Below are positions 17,449 to 25,516 of a stretch of DNA of 64,000 bases, in pieces. The position numbers were made by a program, and so were the translations under genes. Source of the DNA: Mucispirillum schaedleri (lineage in GTDB: Bacteria; Chrysiogenota; Deferribacteres; Deferribacterales; Mucispirillaceae); the NCBI GenBank assembly GCA_949287985.1, contig CASEIN010000031.1, positions 1 to 64,000 of the forward strand, in the 5' to 3' direction. The notes beneath the pieces were generated by a model. It had not been told where the DNA came from, made no database searches, and worked only from the letters and a program-made list of their open reading frames with translations. Position 1 is the stretch's first letter, and each line of letters begins with the position of its first letter.

Positions 17449-19800
17449 ATGTCAACAAGTATGATTCAAAACATGAATTTATTTTCAATGACACCAACAG
17501 TTAATGCAGGCAGAAACCAAGGTGCATTAAGTTCAGCTATAAAAAATCTTTCATCAGGTTTACAAATAAACAAATTTATGGACAATCCATCAAGAATGTC
17601 TATATCTGAAAAAATGAGAGGTTTTATTTTAGGACTTCAAACATCATCTCAAAACGCTCAAGATGGTATATCATATCTTCAAACTGCAGAAGGTGCTACT
17701 AATGAAATTACAAGCATGCTTCAAAGAATGAGAGAATTAGCAGTGGAAGGTTCAAATGGTGTATATACTGCTAATGACAGGCTTGAAATCCAAAAAGAAA
17801 TTGACCAATTAAAAGAAGAAATTGACAGAATTTCTGATACAACACAATTTAACACTAAAAAATTAATCAATGGTGATTCTAGTGGTGCATGGAATTCTGG
17901 AACAGATAAAATAAGTGCAGTTATTAATGGCACAGTAGCAGATGGCAACTATGACATTAATGTAAATGTTAAACCTGGACAAAACCAAGTTCAGTCATCA
18001 CAAATCTTCACATTAAGAGAAGGCGAACTTGGTGCATATATAAGCAATAAAGGCACAACAAACATTGGTTCAGTAATAGATCCAGAAGAATTAAACATGC
18101 CAAATCCAGCATCAGCAGGTTATACTGTAACAGTAAGCAACCCAACTGATGGTGGAGCAGCAGGAACTATAATATCAGCTTCAATGAGCTATGTAAACAG
18201 CTATCAACAAGATGGCTCTACAATGGCTTTTGGAAACATTACAGCAGTTACTACTAACGAAAGCGGTTACTTTTTAGTAGAATTTCCAGAAAGTAACTCT
18301 CAAGCTTCAGCTGGTGCTACTTTTAGAGTGAAATTTATATCAGCAGAAACTGGTGATGAAGGTGCTTGGGTAGAATACACTACAGCAGATGGTAAATTAA
18401 CTGGTGATTATAACTCAAATGGTTTTAATTTACAGTTTGAAATTCCAATGCTTGCTGGAGCAACAGAAGTAAAAGGTGGCGATAAATTCTTATTTAACGT
18501 ATCAGACTTTAAAGGCACAGCAAATGGTGATGATTTATTAGCTCAAGGTGGTGGTGCAATACAAGTTAGTGCAAATGGTGTTACAGGACCAACAATAGTA
18601 TATAACACACCAAACTCATTAACAAAAGAAGATAACCAAAACGGTATTGAAGAAACTAATGATGTAACAGTTCATATAGTATCTTTAGATCCAGAAACTG
18701 GTTATGTATCACAAGGTGAGATGACTTTAGGTTTTGAAGAAAAAGTAGGTGGTGCAACACAATCTGGAAACACAACTATTAACTTAAGAACAACTGGCCA
18801 AGCAGCAACTTCAACTACAAGGCTTTCAGAACTTGCAAACTTTGTAGATGAAAATGGTGTAGAACTTTTTGCAAACACTCAAGAGCTTACAATTTACGGT
18901 AATAACAATAAAGTAACAATTTACTTAGAAGGAGATGATACATTACAAGACTTCGTAGATAAATTAACAACTGCTATTACAAAAGATTTAGGTATGGGCA
19001 GTGGTTTAACAGAAGTAGACAAAAGGCTTGTAAACTTTAATGAAGTAGAAGGTGTTGGTTTTGGAGTAGTTCCAGGAACAATGATTCTTCAATCTGCATT
19101 AACTGGTAAAACTGGTGAGCTTTCATTTACTGGAACGCAAAAATTAATGGACGCATTAGGTCTTGAAGCAGTGCAGCAATCAAGCCAAAATATACAAACT
19201 ATTACAGCAAAAGATAACTTAACAGGTGTTGTAATCGGCGAAAGAATTACTAGTAATTCAAGAGTTACAGATGTTATTCCAGGTATTGATTTAATAGTAG
19301 ATTCAAGAACTGGTGTAGATGCAATCTATAACGAAGGAACTGGTAAAATTGATTTTATGCCAAGCAACAGGCTTGAAAACAAAAACTTAAATATCCATGT
19401 GGTAGATGCAAGAACAGAAATTCAAGTAGGTACAGAAAAAGGTGAAAAATTAGATGTATCACTTCCTGCTCTTAACACAATGGCATTAGGAATTAGTAAT
19501 ACTAATATTAATACACAAGATGATGCACAAAGAGCAATTACAGAAATTGATAATGCATTAACTAAAGTTGTATCTGTTAGAGCAAAAATTGGTGCAAATG
19601 TTAACAGACTTGAAAGCACTGTGAATACATTAGCTACTGCAGAGGAAAATACTGTTGCAAGTGAATCAAGAATAAGAGATACAAACATAGCAAAAGAAAC
19701 AACAGCTATGACAGCAGCACAGGTGGCATATCAAGCAAATATTTCACTGCTTGCACAAGCTAACCAAATACCAGCAATAGCAATGCAATTATTAAGATAA
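17449..19800 (+). CDS. fliC: Flagellin, large form
   Basis: This is the filament subunit, exported by the flagellar type III apparatus. The N-terminal D0/D1 region (about 1-150) has LSSGLQINKF, SISEKMRG and LQRMRELAVE (91-100). The C-terminal D1/D0 region (about 690-783) ends in NQIPAIAMQLLR. Between them lie about 540 Gly/Thr/Asn-rich residues, a variable surface domain well above the size seen in 500-aa flagellins. No cysteine is apparent. Codon use is less AT-biased and repetitive, as expected for a very highly expressed gene. The start is ATG with GGGAGGA, under a sigma-28 promoter. Confidence 0.96.
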   Translation: MSTSMIQNMNLFSMTPTVNAGRNQGALSSAIKNLSSGLQINKFMDNPSRMSISEKMRGFILGLQTSSQNAQDGISYLQTAEGATNEITSMLQRMRELAVEGSNGVYTANDRLEIQKEIDQLKEEIDRISDTTQFNTKKLINGDSSGAWNSGTDKISAVINGTVADGNYDINVNVKPGQNQVQSSQIFTLREGELGAYISNKGTTNIGSVIDPEELNMPNPASAGYTVTVSNPTDGGAAGTIISASMSYVNSYQQDGSTMAFGNITAVTTNESGYFLVEFPESNSQASAGATFRVKFISAETGDEGAWVEYTTADGKLTGDYNSNGFNLQFEIPMLAGATEVKGGDKFLFNVSDFKGTANGDDLLAQGGGAIQVSANGVTGPTIVYNTPNSLTKEDNQNGIEETNDVTVHIVSLDPETGYVSQGEMTLGFEEKVGGATQSGNTTINLRTTGQAATSTTRLSELANFVDENGVELFANTQELTIYGNNNKVTIYLEGDDTLQDFVDKLTTAITKDLGMGSGLTEVDKRLVNFNEVEGVGFGVVPGTMILQSALTGKTGELSFTGTQKLMDALGLEAVQQSSQNIQTITAKDNLTGVVIGERITSNSRVTDVIPGIDLIVDSRTGVDAIYNEGTGKIDFMPSNRLENKNLNIHVVDARTEIQVGTEKGEKLDVSLPALNTMALGISNTNINTQDDAQRAITEIDNALTKVVSVRAKIGANVNRLESTVNTLATAEENTVASESRIRDTNIAKETTAMTAAQVAYQANISLLAQANQIPAIAMQLLR

Positions 19801-19856
19801 TAAATAAAAAAATATAAAATATGATGCAGCGAACATAGCACATGAGGAGAGGCATT

Positions 19857-20030
19857 ATGGCAGCTTTAAACATTAACAAAAACGAACAAATTGGCGGAAA
19901 ATCACAACTTACTAAACTTTATGAAATCATGAGAGAAACAATGGAACAAGGTTTTTATGGTTCTGTTGAAGTAAAATTTGAAGCAGGTAAAGTTACTATC
20001 ATTAAAAAAACTGAATCTATAAAAATCTAG
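19857..20030 (+). CDS. Small DUF2292/YezD-like protein
   Basis: The 57-residue product has the pattern of the DUF2292 family: a helix (KLYEIMRETMEQG) followed by YGSVEVKFEAGKVTIIKKTE, a short beta hairpin. The ATG with AGGAGAGG upstream is chosen over an ATG five codons earlier. It lies 56 bp after the flagellin with no terminator between them and may be expressed from the flagellin promoter. Function is unknown; family members elsewhere are often near sulfur-assimilation genes, which is not the case here. Confidence 0.7.
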   Translation: MAALNINKNEQIGGKSQLTKLYEIMRETMEQGFYGSVEVKFEAGKVTIIKKTESIKI

Positions 20031-20134
20031 TGATATAAAGATTAAAAAAGTTTTTTTTAACTTGGCGGTTAAGGATATTATTTGATTATACGAAACTATT
20101 AAGCTCATTAATAGATTAAAACAATGCTCAAAAC

Positions 20135-20168
20135 AAAAAATGCAGGGCGAAAGCCCTGCATTTTTTTT
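20135..20168 (+). terminator. Strong bidirectional terminator
   Basis: TGCAGGGC and GCCCTGCA pair perfectly with a GAAA tetraloop, flanked by six As and eight Ts. It closes the flagellin and small-protein transcription unit. Confidence 0.93.
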
Positions 20169-20219
20169 ATATAAATTTTCAATAAAATAACACTAAAAAA
20201 TTATCAAAATATAATAAGA

Positions 20220-20246
20220 TTGACAATTACTGCTACAACTTATAAC
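20220..20246 (+). promoter_or_regulatory. Candidate promoter of the three-paralogue operon
   Basis: TTGACA is followed after 15 bp by TATAAC, 26 bp before the first gene of the tandem family. The spacer is short, so strength is uncertain. Confidence 0.4.
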
Positions 20247-20271
20247 ATGCTATAAAAAAAAGGAGATTATA

Positions 20272-21114
20272 ATGAAAAAAATAAGTTTTATAATTATACT
20301 GTTTTGTTCAATTTATAGTTATGCAAAAGCAGATGATTTTCAAGAAATTAAATCAGCAATGAGTGGACCTTGTGAATATGTTACAGAAGATGGCAAAAAT
20401 GAAAAACTTGGTGAATATATATATAGTAATTTATGTGCAGCAGTTTATAAAACAAATATAAATGATTTGGATAAGGCATATACGGCTTATAAAAAATATT
20501 TAAAGGATAATCAAGATTTTGCAGATAATATTTTAAAACATTTGCCAGATGAAGCACCAAAAAAAAGAAAAGATAAAAATAAAATACACCTTAGATTTAT
20601 GTATAATGATGTAGATTTTAATTTATTACTTTTAAAAAAATCAGACGGAATATATGTATATGATTATACAAAAATATGGTATTTAAGACAAGTTTTTGGA
20701 GGAGATAGTCAGCCTAGAAAAATTAATGATAAATTATCAGTAATAGAAAGCGGCAGTAAATTTGTAGGGAAAAATTTAATAAGTAAAGATTCAAATTTAG
20801 TAATAAAAAATGCATATTACTTCCAAGATAATGTGAATTATAAAAAATTTATAGTAAATACTAACAGCATGGAAGAAGCATATAAGATTATAAGAGAGTA
20901 TGCACTATCAAATGACCCATATTTAAATGATTATGCTCCAGAAGATTTACTTGCAACATATCCAAAAACACTTGATGAAAATAAAGCAACAAAAAGGATA
21001 AGTGATGATTATGTTATAACAGAGCTTTTATTAGGCGTAGTTGATAATAGTGTGTTAACTTTTAAAAAAGATGGTGATGTAATTTATGCAGAAGGAGAGA
21101 TTGCTCAACCATAA
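20272..21114 (+). CDS. Secreted tandem-paralogue protein, copy 1
   Basis: I recognise no family. A Sec signal peptide (about 1-20, ending SYAKA) precedes a roughly 260-residue domain. Features shared with the next two genes are a Cys pair (GPCEYV and NLCAAVYKT), ND/KDLDKAY, KRKDKNKIHLR, DGIYVYD, a NTNSMEEAYK motif, and a closing RISDDYVITE beta region. The conserved cysteine pair probably forms a disulfide in the periplasm or outside the cell. It has the ribosome site AAAGGAG followed by ATTATA, which is repeated before each copy. Confidence 0.8.
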   Translation: MKKISFIIILFCSIYSYAKADDFQEIKSAMSGPCEYVTEDGKNEKLGEYIYSNLCAAVYKTNINDLDKAYTAYKKYLKDNQDFADNILKHLPDEAPKKRKDKNKIHLRFMYNDVDFNLLLLKKSDGIYVYDYTKIWYLRQVFGGDSQPRKINDKLSVIESGSKFVGKNLISKDSNLVIKNAYYFQDNVNYKKFIVNTNSMEEAYKIIREYALSNDPYLNDYAPEDLLATYPKTLDENKATKRISDDYVITELLLGVVDNSVLTFKKDGDVIYAEGEIAQP

Positions 21115-21136
21115 TATATAAAAAAAGGAGATTATA

Positions 21137-21955
21137 ATGAAAAAGCTCAGTTTTATTTTTATACTGTTTTTGGCAGTAAATAGCTATGCACAAGAAAGTA
21201 AATTTAAAGAGTTAGATGGCTATGGTCTTTCAAGCGAAAAAAGTTGCAGTTATAAAACAAAAGAAGGCAAAACTGGTGTAGAGTTAGGCAGTAATATTTG
21301 TGTTCGTGTATATAAAACAGATATAAAAGATTTAGATAAAGCATATGAAGAGTACATAAAAGAAAATGAACATAAAGAGTTATTTGCTAAACTATCAAAA
21401 AAGGCACCAGAAAAACAAAAAGATAAAAATAAAATACATATAAGGATTTCATATAGAGGTGTAGATTATAATATATTATTTGAGAAAAAAGATGATGGCA
21501 TATATGTATATGACCATACTATGTTATGGCTGCCATATGAACTAGTAGGTAGAGATAAGCCAGTATATAGTGATGATAAAATAAAAGTATATAGAGGAAG
21601 CAGCCTGCAGGTAGGAAAAGATTATATCAATACTGTATCAAATGTATTAGTAAAGAATGTATATGTTGCATTTGAATATAATGATTTTTATGAGTTTGAA
21701 GTAAATACAACAAGTATGGAAGAAGCTTATAAATACATAAGAAAATATTTTATTCAAGATAGTGGCTATGGTTATGGTGATGAAGTAATTAACGATTATT
21801 TCCCTGAAACACTTTCTTCAAACAAAGCTACAGAGAAAATCAGCGATGATTATGTAACAACAGAATTAGGTATTGGTGAAGTTGATGTAAGTGTTATAGA
21901 ATTAAAAAGAAATGGAAATATGATTTATGGTGCAACTTCTGTTGCTCAACCATAA
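21137..21955 (+). CDS. Secreted tandem-paralogue protein, copy 2
   Basis: This is a paralogue of the genes on either side. The signal peptide ends NSYAQE. The two cysteines are in KSCSYKT and SNICVRVYKT, followed by KDLDKAYEEY, KQKDKNKIHIR, YNILFEKKDDGIYVYD and NTTSMEEAYKYI. Its first 25 residues and those of copy 3 are almost identical, and the 22-bp spacers before copies 2 and 3 differ at one or two bases, so duplication was recent. Function is unknown. Confidence 0.8.
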   Translation: MKKLSFIFILFLAVNSYAQESKFKELDGYGLSSEKSCSYKTKEGKTGVELGSNICVRVYKTDIKDLDKAYEEYIKENEHKELFAKLSKKAPEKQKDKNKIHIRISYRGVDYNILFEKKDDGIYVYDHTMLWLPYELVGRDKPVYSDDKIKVYRGSSLQVGKDYINTVSNVLVKNVYVAFEYNDFYEFEVNTTSMEEAYKYIRKYFIQDSGYGYGDEVINDYFPETLSSNKATEKISDDYVTTELGIGEVDVSVIELKRNGNMIYGATSVAQP

Positions 21956-21977
21956 TATATAAAAAAGGGAGATTATA

Positions 21978-22763
21978 ATGAAAAAGTTAAGTTTTATTTT
22001 TATACTGTTTTTGGCGGTAAATAGCTATGCACAAGAAAGCAAATTTAAAAAATTAGAAGGCTATGATATTTTTAATGAAAAAGGCTGCAGTTATACTACA
22101 CAAGATGGCAAAGAGAATGTTGCATTAGAAAGTACATTATGTGTATCTGTATATAAAGCAGATATTAAAGATTTAGATGAGGCATATGACACATTTAGAA
22201 AAGAAAATATGTTTCATCAAGATTATTTACCAGAAAAAGCACCAGTTAAAAGAAAAGATAAAAATAAAATACATATAAGACTAAAAAGTAATGGTGCAGA
22301 TTATAATATATTATTTGAGAAAAAAGATAATGGAGTATATGTTTACAGCCATTTAGGCTTGATAAGTAATAAAGACAGCATTGGCGAAGAAAAGGCAGAA
22401 TATGAAAGCGATAAACTGAAATATTATGAAACAAGAAGTATGCTTGTTGGGGAAAATTTAAAAAATACAGTATCAGGTGTAGTTATTCAAAAAGCCTACA
22501 GCTTAAAAGATAGTATATATTATCATATATATGAAGTAAATACATCAGATATTGATGAGGCATATAAAATAATTAATGAATTTAGAAATAAAAAATATAA
22601 TACAAATTACCCATTAACACTTGATAAAAATAAAAACACAAAACGTATAAATAGTGATTATGTTACTACTGATTATGATGTTATGGAAGTTGGTATTTAT
22701 ACATTAGAGCTTAAAAAACAGGGTAATAAGGTAATAGGTGTAGTAGAAATCACAGGCAATTAG
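21978..22763 (+). CDS. Secreted tandem-paralogue protein, copy 3
   Basis: This is the shortest copy (261 aa), with shortened loops in the middle and before the C-terminus. It retains the signal peptide, the cysteine pair (KGCSYTT, STLCVSVYKA), KRKDKNKIHIR, YNILFEKKDNGVYVY and the final NSDYVTTDYD region. The gene lies 22 bp after copy 2 and is the last of the operon; the repeat region and a terminator follow. Confidence 0.8.
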   Translation: MKKLSFIFILFLAVNSYAQESKFKKLEGYDIFNEKGCSYTTQDGKENVALESTLCVSVYKADIKDLDEAYDTFRKENMFHQDYLPEKAPVKRKDKNKIHIRLKSNGADYNILFEKKDNGVYVYSHLGLISNKDSIGEEKAEYESDKLKYYETRSMLVGENLKNTVSGVVIQKAYSLKDSIYYHIYEVNTSDIDEAYKIINEFRNKKYNTNYPLTLDKNKNTKRINSDYVTTDYDVMEVGIYTLELKKQGNKVIGVVEITGN

Positions 22764-22879
22764 ATAAAAAGCTTATAAATATATGGCTGAAAAATGATTA
22801 TATAAGTGAAATATATAAGCTATTTAAGCGATTATATTTAGTGAGCAACAAGGAACTTGTTTCCGTAGTTGCAAAGTTT

Positions 22880-22974
22880 ACAGTAATTATATGGGGTGAA
22901 TGTGAGCCACAGGATGTGGTGACTTTAGCAAGTGAGAGAGCATTTACTGCGACCGAGCGTAGATTTAAAAAATC
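22880..22974 (+). repeat. 95-bp direct repeat, copy 1
   Basis: This segment matches copy 2 at 89 of 95 positions. It is richer in G and C than its surroundings (TGTGAGCCACAGGA, GCGACCGAGCG). Reading frames cross it on both strands, but they have no ribosome site and look like by-products of the repeat. Copy 1 ends in a degenerate form of the terminator seen after copy 2. Confidence 0.85.
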
Positions 22975-23059
22975 TAAGGCGAGCGTTTTTTGCGAGGACA
23001 CTTTTTCCCGACTGGGTAGGGAGGAAAAAGAAAAAGTGGCTGGGTATGACTTTATAATC

Positions 23060-23154
23060 ACAGTAATTATATGTGGTGAATGTGAGCCACAGGAGGTGGC
23101 GACTTTAGCAAGCGAGAGAGCATTTATTGCGACCGAGCGGAGATTTAAAAAATC
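23060..23154 (+). repeat. 95-bp direct repeat, copy 2
   Basis: The repeat starts exactly 180 bp after copy 1. The 85 bp between the copies holds another inverted repeat (CACTTTTTC...GAAAAAGTG, 22999-23038), so the whole block could fold as a structured RNA. No function is known to me. Confidence 0.85.
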
Positions 23155-23172
23155 CACGGACGGATTTTTTAA
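23145..23172 (+). terminator. Rho-independent terminator at the end of repeat copy 2
   Basis: TTAAAAAATCC and GGATTTTTTAA pair over 11 bp around ACGGAC. It would stop transcription coming from the three-paralogue operon. Confidence 0.75.
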
Positions 23173-23192
23173 TAAAAGTTTAAATAGATTTT

Positions 23193-23267
23193 AATGGACT
23201 CCCTGCCTGTTTCTAAGCTAAATTGGCGGTTGCTTATAAAATGAAACAGGCAGAGGATAATTCCATT
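23193..23267. repeat. Nested inverted repeat of unknown role
   Basis: CTGCCTGTTTC and GAAACAGGCAG form a perfect 11-bp stem around a 29-nt loop, with an outer AATGGA/TCCATT pair. No T-tract follows. It could be a protein site or an RNA element. About 10 bases downstream begins AAGGATATTATT, which recurs near 20071. Confidence 0.6.
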
Positions 23268-23344
23268 GTCGGAAGGATATTATTATGTTATGCGAAAAAA
23301 GCAATCAAAATAAATGCATAAAGAAAAGTTTGGCGGAAATCTCT

Positions 23345-23566
23345 CTATGCACTAGCCATATTAAGGCTTTCTAATCGCTCCAACGCCTCTTTCGAAATGA
23401 TAACTTTATCCATAGCCATAGAAGTATCGTCAGATGAATTTTTAGGTTCACCTACTTTTTCACCTTTTACAAGCTTAGATAGTTCAGAAACACTTTGTTC
23501 ATTTTTTGCAGCAGCAGTATAAGCTGCATACTGGTTTGAAGTAGATATCATTAAAGAATCTGTCAT
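23345..23566 (-). CDS. Small hypothetical protein, probably sigma-54 regulated
   Basis: The 73-residue product is Ser/Ala/Lys-rich and ends in MDKVIISKEALERLESLNMA. The VxISxEA pattern is common in small flagellar-associated proteins and in FlgM-like tails, but I cannot assign a family. The ATG with AGAGGTG upstream is preferred over a start 14 codons earlier. A good sigma-54 promoter lies 45 bp upstream, which supports a link with flagellar or stress regulation. Confidence 0.6.
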   Translation of the reverse strand: MTDSLMISTSNQYAAYTAAAKNEQSVSELSKLVKGEKVGEPKNSSDDTSMAMDKVIISKEALERLESLNMASA

Positions 23567-23610
23567 TATAACACCTCTTTTAACTTCCCAATAGCTTACG
23601 CAAAACATAT

Positions 23611-23627
23611 AGCAATCAACATGCCAA
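23611..23627 (-). promoter_or_regulatory. Sigma-54 (RpoN) type promoter
   Basis: On the minus strand TTGGCATGTTGATTGCT matches TTGGCACG-N4-TTGCW except at one base, with the essential GG and GC exactly 10 bp apart. It faces the small gene downstream. Confidence 0.7.
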
Positions 23628-23655
23628 AAAAAACACTTGCCAAAATAAGAAAAAA

Positions 23656-25506
23656 ATGAAAAATATTCCTATGGTTAGTTTTGATAATGTATCTAAAAGT
23701 TATGGTGCAAGAGTTTTATTTGAAAATGTTACCTTTAATATAAATAAAGGTGAACGTATAGGGCTTGTTGGTAGAAATGGATATGGTAAGACCACATTAA
23801 TGCGTATTATTACAGGGGAAGAATCTGCAGATGATGGCAAAGTATCTATTCCTAAAAATTATAAAATAGGTTTTTTAAAGCAGCATATAAGTTTTAGTAA
23901 AAATAAAGTTGTAGAAGAAGTAATGCTTGGCTTAAAAGAAGATGAGAAAGACCAAAGGTGGAAAGCTGAAAAAATCCTTTCTGGGCTTGGTTTTTCTGCT
24001 GATGATATGGAAAAAGACCCTGCATCATTTTCTGGTGGTTACCAAGTCCGTATTACTTTAGCACAAACTCTGCTTTCTTCCCCTGACCTTTTACTTTTAG
24101 ATGAGCCTACTAACTATCTTGATATTGTTTCAATTAGGTGGCTAAAAAGTTTTTTAAACACATGGAAAGGTGAGTTATTATTAATTACTCACGACAGGCA
24201 GTTTATGGACGATGTAGTTACTCATATTGCAGGAATCCACAGAAGTAAGGTTAGAAAAATTGCTGGTAAAACAGATAAATTTTATGAGCAGATTGCCCGT
24301 GATGAAGAAATTTATGAAAAAACTAGAATAAATGATGAGCAAAAACGAAAAGAATTAGAGCAGTATATTACAAGGTTTAGGGCAAAAGCACGGCTTGCTG
24401 GTCTTGTGCAAAGCCGTATTAAAACATTAAATAAAATGGAGAAAAAGGAAAAACTTGAAGCCATTAAAAATCTAGAGTTTTCTTTTAAGTATAAATCTAT
24501 TACATCAAAACAAATAATGAGGGCGGAAAATATTTCTTTTTCATATGATGGAAAAAATTGTCTAGTTAAAGATTTATCTATAATAATAGGTAGTGAGGAT
24601 AAAATTGCAGTAATAGGAAAAAATGGTAGAGGAAAATCTACACTTTTAAAATTATTTGCTGGAATATTAAGCCCACAAAGTGGTAATATAATATATCATA
24701 CAGGTTGTGCAAAAGGGTATTATGAGCAGACAAATGTATCAAGTTTAAATCCTGAAAGCACAATTGAGGAAGAAATACAGTCAGTATCTGATACTTTTGA
24801 TAGAACATATGTAAGAAATATATGTGGCAGCATGCTTTTTAGCCAAGATGATGCATTAAAGAAAATAAAAGTTTTATCAGGTGGTGAAAAAAGCAGGGTA
24901 ATGCTTGGTAAGATTATTGCAAGCCCATTAAATGTTTTAATGCTTGATGAGCCTACAAACCATCTTGATATGGACGCATGTGATTCTTTAATAGAAGCTG
25001 TTGATAATTTTGAAGGTGCTGTTATAATGGTAACACACAATGAAATGTTTTTACATGCGCTTGCAAACAGGCTTATTGTGTTTCAAGATGAATATCCATA
25101 TATATTCGAAGGCACTTATGAAGAATTTTTAGAAAAAGAAGGCTGGAAAGAAGAAGGTGGAGCAAAAGAAAAAGAAGTAAAAACAAAAGTTACTAAAAAA
25201 GATGCCAGAAAATTACGCAGTGAAATAATTTCAGAAAGAAATAAAGTGGTTAAGCCATTAGAGGAAAAATCAACTGCTTTAGAAAACAGCATTAGTGAAT
25301 ATGAAGAAGAAGTAAGTAAGCTTAATGAATTATTAATAGAGGCATCATCTAATAATCAAGGTGAATTAATTGGAGAGTATGGTAAAAGATTATCTGAATT
25401 AAATAAATTAATAGATGATGCTTTTGAAGAATTAGATAAAATAGTGCAGGAACTAGAAATTAAGAAAAAAGATTACGATGAAAAATTAAATAAAATAGAA
25501 GAATAA
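23656..25506 (+). CDS. ABC-F family ATP-binding protein
   Basis: Two ABC domains lie on one chain with no membrane segments. Domain 1 has GRNGYGKTT, SGGYQVRITLAQ and LLLDEPTNYLD. A charged linker (about 215-290, EQYITRFRAKARLAG) follows. Domain 2 has GKNGRGKST, LSGGEKSRVMLGK and MLDEPTNHLD. The C-terminal 100 residues are a Lys/Glu coiled coil. ABC-F proteins act on ribosomes as translation factors or provide antibiotic protection; the subfamily cannot be fixed by eye. The ribosome site is weak. Confidence 0.93.
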   Translation: MKNIPMVSFDNVSKSYGARVLFENVTFNINKGERIGLVGRNGYGKTTLMRIITGEESADDGKVSIPKNYKIGFLKQHISFSKNKVVEEVMLGLKEDEKDQRWKAEKILSGLGFSADDMEKDPASFSGGYQVRITLAQTLLSSPDLLLLDEPTNYLDIVSIRWLKSFLNTWKGELLLITHDRQFMDDVVTHIAGIHRSKVRKIAGKTDKFYEQIARDEEIYEKTRINDEQKRKELEQYITRFRAKARLAGLVQSRIKTLNKMEKKEKLEAIKNLEFSFKYKSITSKQIMRAENISFSYDGKNCLVKDLSIIIGSEDKIAVIGKNGRGKSTLLKLFAGILSPQSGNIIYHTGCAKGYYEQTNVSSLNPESTIEEEIQSVSDTFDRTYVRNICGSMLFSQDDALKKIKVLSGGEKSRVMLGKIIASPLNVLMLDEPTNHLDMDACDSLIEAVDNFEGAVIMVTHNEMFLHALANRLIVFQDEYPYIFEGTYEEFLEKEGWKEEGGAKEKEVKTKVTKKDARKLRSEIISERNKVVKPLEEKSTALENSISEYEEEVSKLNELLIEASSNNQGELIGEYGKRLSELNKLIDDAFEELDKIVQELEIKKKDYDEKLNKIEE

Positions 25507-25516
25507 GGATAAAATT

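Noticed and set aside
20041-20064. Terminator at the AAAAAAGTTTTTTTTAA stretch after the DUF2292-like gene
   Set aside because: The stem is only A-T pairs with almost no loop. The strong hairpin at 20135 is the better terminator.
22798-23194. Overlapping open frames on both strands across the 95-bp repeats
   Set aside because: They have no ribosome site, mirror each other, and repeat only because the DNA repeats. I treat the region as non-coding.
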